Origin: an uncultured Bacilli bacterium
GTDB taxonomy: Bacteria > Bacillota_I > Bacilli_A > RFN20 > CAG-826
Direction: 5' to 3'
DNA: 11,081 bases
NCBI GenBank assembly: GCA_905236535.1
Contig: CAJOQN010000051.1
Coordinates: forward strand, 1 to 11,081
The first letter of the stretch is position 1. The number at the start of each line of letters is the position of its first letter. Both the position numbers and the translations under genes were made by a program. Below are positions 1 to 6,127 of this stretch, piece by piece. The notes under the pieces are model-generated. The model was not told the origin of the DNA, did not search any database, and worked only from the letters and a program-made list of their open reading frames with translations.

Positions 1-802
1 CAAGTTCGGTAGGGGTGGATTCAATTTCTACTCTTATCATCGCGCAAGCTTCATCCACTAAATCGATCGCCTTATCTGGAAGGAATCGAGAAGTGAGATA
101 TCGATTAGATAAGGTCGCCGCAGCGATTAAAGCATCGTCGGTGATTTTTACTCCATGGAAAGATTCAAAGCGATTCTTTAAACCTCTTAAAATTGTCACT
201 GTATCCTCAACGGTTGGTTCATTGATAAGGACTGGTTGGAATCTTCTTTCAAGGGCTCTATCTTTTTCAATATATTCTCGATATTCCTTTAAAGTAGTGG
301 CACCGATACAGTCGATTTCTCCTCTTGCGAGCATTGGTTTAAGCATATTAGAAGCATCAAGCGCCCCATCACTACGCCCAGCCCCCACAATCAGATGAAT
401 TTCATCGATGAAGAGAATAATCTTTCCTTCTGATTCTTTAATCTTATTGAGGACTGCTTTTAAACGCTCCTCAAATTCACCACGATATTTAGCTCCGGCA
501 ACCAAAGCCCCCATATCGAGTTCATAAATCGTTTTTTCCTTCAAAATTGAAGGAACATCATCTTTGACAATTCTTTCGGCTAAACCTTCTAAAATCGCGG
601 TTTTACCAACCCCAGGTTCACCTAAAAGAATGACATTGTTCTTAGTTTTTCTCGCTAAGATTTCAATGATTTTTCTTATTTCTTCATCACGGCCGATGAC
701 CGGATCAATCTTTCCTTTTTTGACCTCTTCATTGATGTTACGGCCAAATTTTTGAAGAACATCTTTATCATTTTCATAATCTGGTACTTGATTCATTTGC
801 AT
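1..802 (-). CDS. clpB: ATP-dependent disaggregase ClpB, N-domain-less form (5' part; 3' end beyond window)
   Basis: ClpB is a cytoplasmic Hsp100 AAA+ hexamer that, with DnaK/DnaJ/GrpE, threads aggregated proteins through its pore. The visible 267 residues are the first nucleotide-binding domain: Walker A GEPGVGKT (61-68), pore loop KYRG (105-108, Tyr106), Walker B IILFIDEIH with D133/E134, second loop GAGRSDG (140-146) and arginine-finger motif ALERRF (183-188). The stretch DEACAMIR (250-257) and SNMLKPMLARGE (151-162) favour ClpB over ClpC. The chosen ATG has AGGAGG 8 bases upstream; an in-frame ATG at 836-838 would add 12 residues but has no SD, and a stop lies just beyond it. The protein therefore starts almost directly at NBD1 and lacks the usual ~150-residue N-terminal substrate domain, as known for some mycoplasmal ClpB and for internally initiated short ClpB. 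The preceding CIRCE indicates HrcA control. The middle domain and NBD2 are outside the window. Confidence 0.95.
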   Translation of the reverse strand, partial: MQMNQVPDYENDKDVLQKFGRNINEEVKKGKIDPVIGRDEEIRKIIEILARKTKNNVILLGEPGVGKTAILEGLAERIVKDDVPSILKEKTIYELDMGALVAGAKYRGEFEERLKAVLNKIKESEGKIILFIDEIHLIVGAGRSDGALDASNMLKPMLARGEIDCIGATTLKEYREYIEKDRALERRFQPVLINEPTVEDTVTILRGLKNRFESFHGVKITDDALIAAATLSNRYLTSRFLPDKAIDLVDEACAMIRVEIESTPTEL

Positions 803-810
803 CGTTTGTT

Positions 811-816
811 CCTCCT
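811..816 (-). promoter_or_regulatory. Shine-Dalgarno site fixing the clpB start
   Basis: On the minus strand this reads AGGAGG, 8 bases before the ATG at 802-800. It decides the start: no other in-frame ATG upstream has an SD, so the short, N-domain-less ClpB appears to be the primary product and not an internal start of a longer protein. Confidence 0.85.
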
Positions 817-850
817 TTTGCCCTTGTGGCATTATCATTGTATCACAAAA

Positions 851-877
851 TTAGCACTCGTGAAGTGAGAGTGCTAA
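851..877 (-). promoter_or_regulatory. CIRCE operator (HrcA binding site)
   Basis: Perfect inverted repeat TTAGCACTC-N9-GAGTGCTAA, the canonical CIRCE element bound by the heat-shock repressor HrcA in Firmicutes. It lies 48 bases upstream of the clpB ATG, so it would sit in the 5' leader or near the transcription start. AT-rich DNA just upstream (minus-strand TATTAT at 893-888) could be the -10 box, but I see no convincing -35. HrcA itself is not in the window. Confidence 0.97.
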
Positions 878-1021
878 AAATCTATATATAATAATCTTTG
901 ATTATTAAAAATTTTAATATTTTATATTTTGGTCATAAAAACGAGAATAGAATTCACTCGTTATCATATATTTATGATATGGCGATATTGCATTTTCCTA
1001 TTATTTTTAAAAGAAAAGTTG

Positions 1022-1027
1022 TATATT
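1022..1027 (+). promoter_or_regulatory. Candidate -10 box of the lipoprotein operon
   Basis: TATATT lies 11 bases before the ATG at 1039. With normal spacing the transcript would start about 5 bases before the ATG, leaving no room for an SD, and none is visible. No good -35 box is seen. Two inverted repeats lie further upstream: AACGAG/CTCGTT (940-945 and 957-962) and TATCATA-TATT-TATGATA (962-979). They could be operators, but this is AT-rich DNA and chance repeats are common. Confidence 0.4.
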
Positions 1028-1038
1028 ACTAACATCCT

Positions 1039-2334
1039 ATGAATAAACGTCTCTCTTTAATTTGTGTTATTCCATTAATGCTTGTCTCCGCTTGTGAAAG
1101 CGCTCCAAAGAGTTTTACTTTAAACAAGCATTATTTGTTAATGGATATTGGTGAGACTTATCAACTTTCTATTAATGAAAACATCAATTTAAATTCTGTC
1201 TCTTTTTCATCTTCAAATGATAATGTCGCGATGGTCTCAAGCCAAGGTTTAGTCCGCGCCATTAGTGGAGGAGATGCTTCTATCAAGGCGACATATAAGA
1301 ATTTAGTGGATTCTTGTGAGATTAAGGTTAACGCTGAGGATTTAAATCTCGAAGTCTATAAAGTCGATTCTAATTTTAACCTTTCATATCAAACTAGTGA
1401 ATATGGTATATATTCATTAAAAACCCCTTTAACTTTGAATTACAACACCAAAAATAATTCCATCGACACCACTAATAATTTTAAAGTGGATATGGTTTCA
1501 CATTTATTTGATGGTGAGGATTTAGATGTTAAAGAAAATATTAAAACCCTTGCTTTAATCACCTCTCCGCAAGAAAGTGTGAAATATTTCTTTGATGAAG
1601 AAGTTGATTTATCAGTCTTTGGTTTGGAAGAAGATGAAAAACTTCTCGCTTATGGAAATGAATTATTACAAACCTATAAAGATATTGAAGATTTAAGTGG
1701 CGATGATTTACATCAAGAACTCGTAACTTTAGGAGATGAAATCTTCTATTCTTATCTAAGCAAAGAATATCAAGCCGGGGCCTTGCTCAATAATGATAAT
1801 TTGAAATATTACCGTTATCACACTGGTGAGAGTGAAATCATGAACGCTTTAATCGCTTTAATCGGCTCCCTTAAAACCATTATCAATTTTGATTTGGACT
1901 TAGATAATTTAGATTTAGATGATTTTGATACCGATACGGATAGTGAAACTAATCCTGATCGCGACTTCTTTAATGATCTCATCAAAAATGGAGTGGATTT
2001 TGACACTCATATTTCTCTTTTAAGCGGAGAAACTACATATACCATTTCATTAAATGAAACTGGTATTGAGATGCTTAATGATTATTTAAAAGATAAAGCT
2101 GATGAGACTAGTGAAATCTCTGAAAGCGACCTCAAAGATTTAACCCAATTAAGCGTTTCCTTAACGATTAAAAGAGTGTTGCTTGACCGTTATGTCAGCA
2201 AGATAGAAGCGACTTTTGGTAACACTGATGGAACGATGAATATCAATCTTTCACTAGGAAAACCAGTGGTTATTGAAAACCAAGATGCCTTTATATATGA
2301 AAGTCGACATCAAGAATTCGAGGAGACAAATTGA
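1039..2334 (+). CDS. Secreted lipoprotein with Big_2 (Ig-like) domain
   Basis: A 431-residue protein with a type II signal peptide: Lys/Arg start, hydrophobic core and lipobox V-S-A-C with the lipidated Cys at residue 19. It should be anchored to the outer face of the membrane. Residues ~27-100 resemble a Big_2 bacterial Ig-like domain (a DIGETYQL segment, SSSNDNVAMVSSQGLVRA and a final SCEIKVN strand), common in surface proteins. The rest is not recognised; it is acidic and has an Asp-rich run at about 283-308 (alternating D-L-D and D-T-D units) that could bind cations. The start ATG has no SD and lies close to a -10 box. The gene ends in TGA overlapping the ATG of the downstream protease gene, so the two are probably translationally coupled and may act together on the cell surface. 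Substrate or ligand is unknown. Confidence 0.8.
   Translation: MNKRLSLICVIPLMLVSACESAPKSFTLNKHYLLMDIGETYQLSINENINLNSVSFSSSNDNVAMVSSQGLVRAISGGDASIKATYKNLVDSCEIKVNAEDLNLEVYKVDSNFNLSYQTSEYGIYSLKTPLTLNYNTKNNSIDTTNNFKVDMVSHLFDGEDLDVKENIKTLALITSPQESVKYFFDEEVDLSVFGLEEDEKLLAYGNELLQTYKDIEDLSGDDLHQELVTLGDEIFYSYLSKEYQAGALLNNDNLKYYRYHTGESEIMNALIALIGSLKTIINFDLDLDNLDLDDFDTDTDSETNPDRDFFNDLIKNGVDFDTHISLLSGETTYTISLNETGIEMLNDYLKDKADETSEISESDLKDLTQLSVSLTIKRVLLDRYVSKIEATFGNTDGTMNINLSLGKPVVIENQDAFIYESRHQEFEETN
2321..2325 (+). promoter_or_regulatory. SD site setting the start of the M6 protease
   Basis: AGGAG lies 8 bases upstream of ATG 2334-2336. This supports the ATG, which shares its A with the upstream TGA (TGATG), over the adjacent TTG at 2331. 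The arrangement implies translational coupling. Confidence 0.75.
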
Positions 2335-4334
2335 TGAATAAGCCTAAATTATTAATTATTCTTTCCTTTATATCTTTATTTCCTCTCACCGCTTGTATTA
2401 ACACAAATCACGGAGAGGAAATTTCATATCGTGTGGTTGGAAGCAATCTCCACATCGGTGATATCCCTAATGACAAATTAACCCTCGAACTTCATAAAAT
2501 CTTTGAGGATGGATATGTCAAAAAGATTAAAGGTATCAAACCTTCATATTTAACTTCAATCATCACCGAAGATGATGAATCTATTAATAAAAAAGAGGCT
2601 TTGGGAACCTCGGGAAATTACACTTGCAGAGCCAACTTTAATGTCGCAGGTAAATTGTATATGGAGAACGATATCCCCTTCCATGTCAATAGTGGTTTTG
2701 AGGATAAATTCACTCTTGAATCATTTGAACTCATCAATAAACACACCTATACCTCAGGTGAAAAGATCTTGGATTCTTTAGCCCTCGACCTCCTTTTTAA
2801 ATGGAAAGGTCACGGTGATGAGATAATGACTTATCGCGGTGAAGATGATGTCATTTTCTCGCTCTTTGAAGAGAACGGAAACGTTGATGTTATCAACGAA
2901 GTGTTAACCGCTCCCAAAAACTATACTTTAAAAGCCCAGATTGGTGAATATGAAAGCTCGATAACAATCCCTGTTAATAAAGGAGTTATTCGTTATCGTA
3001 GTGAAGATTTAACTTTGACTCATAAGACTTATCGTTCAAGCTCTTCTCCAAGTCAGGGCGAAATGAAAACTTTAATCATTCCTATCACCCTTAGCGGTGA
3101 TAACTGTGAGGAGTGGACCGACACTCATTTAACAGAAGTTAATGATTTCTTCTTTGAATCTTCCTCTCGCATGTCTTTTAAAAACTATTTTGAGACCGCT
3201 TCCTTTAATAAACTTCATGTTTCTGGAATGGTCGCTGACCCATATGTTGAAACCGATGAAGAATTAACTACTAACAACATTCAAGAAGATAATAGTTATC
3301 AAAAACTCTTCACCGTTATTAATAACGCGGTTAGTTATACGATTGAACATAATCCTGATATCGATTGGGGCGAATATGACGCTGATAACAACGGAACCTT
3401 TGACAATATTCATCTCTGCACGAACTGGAATAGCGCGAAAGCGGGAAGCGATGGCACAAATGTGTGGAACACTCCATTATGGCCCCATCAATGGGAAATC
3501 GGTGGAAGTGGAACTCATGAAGCTCCAAAGGTCGATGCTTATTCCATCGATGCCATCGATCACTTCCATGATGCGATTACCGCGATTCATGAACAAGGCC
3601 ATATCTTTGGCTTAAGCGATTATTATGATTATCAATATTCAGGCGCCGATTATATCGGCTATGCAGATATGCAATCCATGAACATGTTTGACTGGAATTC
3701 CTTCTCCAAACTTAGTGTTGGTTGGGTTTCTCCATATGTTATCGATGGAAGTAGTGATTCCGTCACTGTTTCGATGCTTCCAGCCTCTTTAAACGGCGAT
3801 TGCTTATTAATCCCCGCGGATTATAGCACCTGGAACGGTTCTGCCTTTGATGAATACTTCCTCTTAGAATTATTCGCTCCTTGTCAAAACAACTACGTTG
3901 ATTGGTCAACTTGGAGTGATCAATATAATGATTTAGGAAAATTTGGAGTTAGACTTTATCATGTCGATTCTCGTTTGAGAAGATATCATTCCACCGAAGA
4001 GACCGATGATCCTTCTTTGGGTTCAATTGGTTGCTCTAATACTAGAAGCAATTCTCAAAGAGATGCCTGGGATGATTTCCCAATGCTTAGACTTATCCAA
4101 GCTAGTGGAAAAGATACTTTCTCAAAGACGGGAAATTCTGGCTCTAAATCTCACTATTTGTCAGAATCTGATTTGTTTAAAGAAGGCGATACCTTTACTT
4201 TTACAAAGTACGCTCCAATGTTATCAAAATATAAAAACACGATTACAACGATGGATAATGGGGAGACTTTCCCATACACGATTCATTTCGATTCAATGAG
4301 TAAAAGTGGAGTGACAATCACGATTTCTCGTTAA
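2334..4334 (+). CDS. M6-family zinc metalloprotease lipoprotein (immune inhibitor A-like)
   Basis: A 666-residue secreted lipoprotein: signal peptide with lipobox L-T-A-C, lipidated Cys21. Residues ~25-220 hold two regions of beta-rich character that may be Ig-like modules (the repeated pattern '...NYTCRA' and '...NYTLKA' ends each). The M6 catalytic domain begins near residue 244 (MKTLIIPITL, then RMSFKNYFETASFNKLHVSG). The zinc site is HEQGHIFGLSDYYD with H419, E420 and H423 and the conserved D429; the later MNMFDW is a plausible Met-turn. An acidic D-A-D-N-N-G-T-F-D segment at 349-357 looks like a calcium-binding loop typical of M6 enzymes. Catalytic residues are intact, so an active extracellular endopeptidase is expected; the substrate is unknown. 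It is coupled to the upstream Big_2 lipoprotein by TGATG overlap and followed at once by a terminator. The family call is confident; a link to host proteins is only inference. Confidence 0.9.
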   Translation: MNKPKLLIILSFISLFPLTACINTNHGEEISYRVVGSNLHIGDIPNDKLTLELHKIFEDGYVKKIKGIKPSYLTSIITEDDESINKKEALGTSGNYTCRANFNVAGKLYMENDIPFHVNSGFEDKFTLESFELINKHTYTSGEKILDSLALDLLFKWKGHGDEIMTYRGEDDVIFSLFEENGNVDVINEVLTAPKNYTLKAQIGEYESSITIPVNKGVIRYRSEDLTLTHKTYRSSSSPSQGEMKTLIIPITLSGDNCEEWTDTHLTEVNDFFFESSSRMSFKNYFETASFNKLHVSGMVADPYVETDEELTTNNIQEDNSYQKLFTVINNAVSYTIEHNPDIDWGEYDADNNGTFDNIHLCTNWNSAKAGSDGTNVWNTPLWPHQWEIGGSGTHEAPKVDAYSIDAIDHFHDAITAIHEQGHIFGLSDYYDYQYSGADYIGYADMQSMNMFDWNSFSKLSVGWVSPYVIDGSSDSVTVSMLPASLNGDCLLIPADYSTWNGSAFDEYFLLELFAPCQNNYVDWSTWSDQYNDLGKFGVRLYHVDSRLRRYHSTEETDDPSLGSIGCSNTRSNSQRDAWDDFPMLRLIQASGKDTFSKTGNSGSKSHYLSESDLFKEGDTFTFTKYAPMLSKYKNTITTMDNGETFPYTIHFDSMSKSGVTITISR

Positions 4335-4335
4335 T

Positions 4336-4355
4336 AATGGGCTATGCCCATTTTT
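4336..4355 (+). terminator. Rho-independent terminator of the lipoprotein operon
   Basis: Stem AATGGGC / GCCCATT (7 bp) with a TAT loop, running into a short T-run and then TAATATT. It begins one base after the TAA of the protease gene. The U-tract is short, so termination may be partial. Confidence 0.75.
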
Positions 4356-4390
4356 AATATTCAAATAAAAAATGTGTAAAAATAGTTTTC

Positions 4391-4417
4391 TATAATATAG
4401 AATATACTATATAGGTG
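4391..4417 (+). promoter_or_regulatory. Candidate promoter and weak SD of the membrane-LRR gene
   Basis: Two possible -10 boxes, TATAAT (4391-4396) and TATACT (4403-4408), without a recognisable -35. A weak SD-like AGGTG (4413-4417) lies 4 bases before the ATG at 4422, which fits use of the first box. Small palindromes CTATA-A-TATAG (4390-4400) and CTATATAG (4407-4414) overlap the boxes; they could be operator halves or simply AT-rich chance. Confidence 0.4.
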
Positions 4418-4421
4418 TTTT

Positions 4422-5549
4422 ATGGCCGAAAAAATGAAACATATGGATGGGATTAAGGTTGTACGTCGCTGGGGTTTCCCTGTTTTTGCTTTAGCATTCT
4501 TCATTTTACTTTTAGCAGCGAATGTGACCTTTGCTTTTTTCTTTCCTTTCTTCAGTATTAATGATGGAAGTGGACCCTATCTTTTTAACGCCTATAATTT
4601 CTTTTACACCTTGTTATTCTTCGATCAAAATCTTTTGAAAATGAATCCGGTTTTCGAATGGACTCAAACTATCGCCACCGAGAATGATTTCAAATATAAT
4701 GTTGCTTTAGTCTCCCAGTGGTTATTGTTCGCTCTTGCAATTTTTATTTCTTTAATCGCTCTTTTCTCAGTTATCTTAGTTATCAAAGCGTTAGTCCTCA
4801 TTCTAGGAGGCAAATCCCATCAAACTAAAGGAGCAAAGAATATTTCAGTTAGCCTTTTTATCTTCTATCTCCTTACCTATGGTGGTTCATTTGGATTCCT
4901 TTATTATCTCAAATGGATGTTCCAACTCAATAATTACACTCCCGCTGTCCAATTCGAATTCCCATATTGGAACCTTATTCCAGTGGGTGTTTCCTTCCTC
5001 TTAATGATTATTATAATCATTATTCATGCTGTTTCTTTTAAAAACGCTATCTATAGCGATGAGGCCAAAGTCCTTTCCAAACAAATTGAAATGACCAAAA
5101 GTGCAAATGTCGATGTTGAAGGCCAATCTCAAGGTGATGGAAATTCTAATTCTTCCATGCCAAATGTCAACGCGAATAATCAACCTAGCCAAAAGATTAT
5201 TATCACCAAGCATCAAGATACGATGCCCCAAAATGTTCGACATATCGGTGGCCATGAATATTCCAATAATCAATATTTAGTTATCGCTAATATTCCAAGT
5301 GGCGTGCCATCTATTGGAATTGGAGCCTTCGCTAATTGTTTAAATCTTAAAGTCGTTTCTATCCCTAAAAGTGTCAAAAAGATTAAAGCTAATGCCTTCT
5401 TTAACACTCCTCGCTTAGAAAGAATCAGCTACGAGGGAACCAAAGAAGATTGGTCAAGAATTAATAGAGGAACGAACTGGCTAACCAAAGCTGGCACCAG
5501 TGTTGTCGTCTGTGTCAATGGTTCAATTATCGTCGATCCATTAAAATAG
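4422..5549 (+). CDS. Four-pass membrane protein with C-terminal BspA-like leucine-rich repeat
   Basis: A 375-residue protein of unassigned function. Hydrophobic segments at about 17-44, 94-130, 140-166 and 185-206 predict four membrane passes; the first is preceded by K/R residues. A polar linker (about 207-270, rich in N, S, Q) leads to a C-terminal BspA-type LRR_5 region (about 285-365): units like IPSGVPSIGIGAFANCLNL then VSIPKSVKKIKANAFFNTPRL, ending in the typical capping stretch ISYEGTKEDWSRI. With four passes both termini would be on the same side; the positive N terminus suggests the cytoplasm, which is unusual for a BspA-type repeat, normally extracellular. It stands alone between a terminator and the rimP promoter, with no terminator of its own before that promoter. 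It could be a sensor or scaffold, but nothing in the sequence decides this. Confidence 0.7.
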   Translation: MAEKMKHMDGIKVVRRWGFPVFALAFFILLLAANVTFAFFFPFFSINDGSGPYLFNAYNFFYTLLFFDQNLLKMNPVFEWTQTIATENDFKYNVALVSQWLLFALAIFISLIALFSVILVIKALVLILGGKSHQTKGAKNISVSLFIFYLLTYGGSFGFLYYLKWMFQLNNYTPAVQFEFPYWNLIPVGVSFLLMIIIIIIHAVSFKNAIYSDEAKVLSKQIEMTKSANVDVEGQSQGDGNSNSSMPNVNANNQPSQKIIITKHQDTMPQNVRHIGGHEYSNNQYLVIANIPSGVPSIGIGAFANCLNLKVVSIPKSVKKIKANAFFNTPRLERISYEGTKEDWSRINRGTNWLTKAGTSVVVCVNGSIIVDPLK

Positions 5550-5578
5550 TTGACATAATTAAATCATTAATATAATAT
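5550..5578 (+). promoter_or_regulatory. Sigma-A promoter of the rimP-nusA-infB-rbfA operon
   Basis: Consensus -35 TTGACA (5550-5555) starts directly after the stop of the previous gene. The -10 is either TAATAT (5573-5578, spacer 17) or TATAAT (5571-5576, spacer 15). The start of transcription is expected around 5583-5585, giving a leader of about 75 bases before rimP. Confidence 0.8.
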
Positions 5579-5585
5579 TAAGGAC

Positions 5586-5646
5586 GTTGGGAAACCAACA
5601 GTTAACTCTTACATAAGAGTGGCGAGATGCCACTCTTTGTGTTTAT
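5586..5646 (+). promoter_or_regulatory. Structured leader of the rimP operon, candidate attenuator
   Basis: Three helices can be drawn. Helix 1: GTTGG-GAAA-CCAAC (5586-5599), a 5-bp stem with a GNRA tetraloop. Helix 2: ACTCTT-ACAT-AAGAGT (5605-5620). Helix 3: AAGAGTGGC-GAGAT-GCCACTCTT (5615-5637), 9 bp, followed by the interrupted T-rich stretch TGTGTTTAT. Helices 2 and 3 share AAGAGT (5615-5620) and cannot coexist, because ACTCTT occurs twice (5605-5610 and 5632-5637) as competing partners. This is the layout of an antiterminator/terminator pair; the broken U-tract fits a weak terminator that needs NusA. It resembles no riboswitch class I know. Regulation is inferred. Confidence 0.55.
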
Positions 5647-5657
5647 AAGGAGAATTT

Positions 5658-6116
5658 ATGGATTTATCAAAGGTTCAAAACATCATCGAAAAGTGTGTCA
5701 ACGAAGAAGGATATTCCTTATATTCTTTCGATGCTAAAAAACAAGGAAAAGACTTGGTTTTAAGCGTGGTCGTTGACCGTGTTGAATCAATCAGCATGAA
5801 TGATATCGTCGCTTTAACTGACAAGTTAAACGCTGTTCTTGATGAGAACGATCCAATTGAAGAATCCTATATGTTAGATCTCTCATCTTTAGGCGCTGAA
5901 AAACCACTTAAGGTCAATGAATTATCTTCCTATGTCGGAAAATATATTCATCTTCATCTTATTAATCCTATCGATGGAGAAAACATCTATGAAGGCACTT
6001 TGAGTGAATGTTTAGATGATTCTTTAATTCTTTCTTATAGAATCAAAACAAGAGAAAAGAAAATCACTGTTTTATTTTCCAACATTAAAAAAGTTCGTTT
6101 AGCAATTAAATTTTAA
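5658..6116 (+). CDS. rimP: Ribosome maturation factor RimP
   Basis: RimP assists assembly of the 30S ribosomal subunit in the cytoplasm. The 152 residues are a usual family length: an N-terminal alpha/beta domain (about 1-83) with the VVVDR strand, then a C-terminal SH3-like barrel (about 88-152) ending in NIKKVRLAIKF. The family signature normally read as SSPGxxRPL is here SSLGAEKPL (76-84), with Leu for Pro and Lys for Arg, a moderate divergence. AAGGAG (5647-5652) lies 5 bases before the ATG. It is the first gene of the operon with nusA 11 bases downstream, the conserved rimP-nusA pairing. Its leader probably carries an attenuator, so it should be co-regulated with nusA. Confidence 0.93.
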   Translation: MDLSKVQNIIEKCVNEEGYSLYSFDAKKQGKDLVLSVVVDRVESISMNDIVALTDKLNAVLDENDPIEESYMLDLSSLGAEKPLKVNELSSYVGKYIHLHLINPIDGENIYEGTLSECLDDSLILSYRIKTREKKITVLFSNIKKVRLAIKF

Positions 6117-6127
6117 GGAGCAATTTT

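Noticed and set aside
15..755. Plus-strand open frames (15-398 and 564-755) opposite clpB
   Set aside because: They are antisense to strongly conserved ClpB NBD1 motifs and have no SD or recognisable domain; shadows of the real gene.
2331..2333. TTG as start of the M6 protease
   Set aside because: The next codon is an ATG 8 bases after AGGAG and overlapping the upstream TGA, a better and more usual start.
5586..5646. Known riboswitch (preQ1, SAM, fluoride, guanidine) in the rimP leader
   Set aside because: No conserved core of any class I know could be found; kept only as an unclassified attenuator-like leader.
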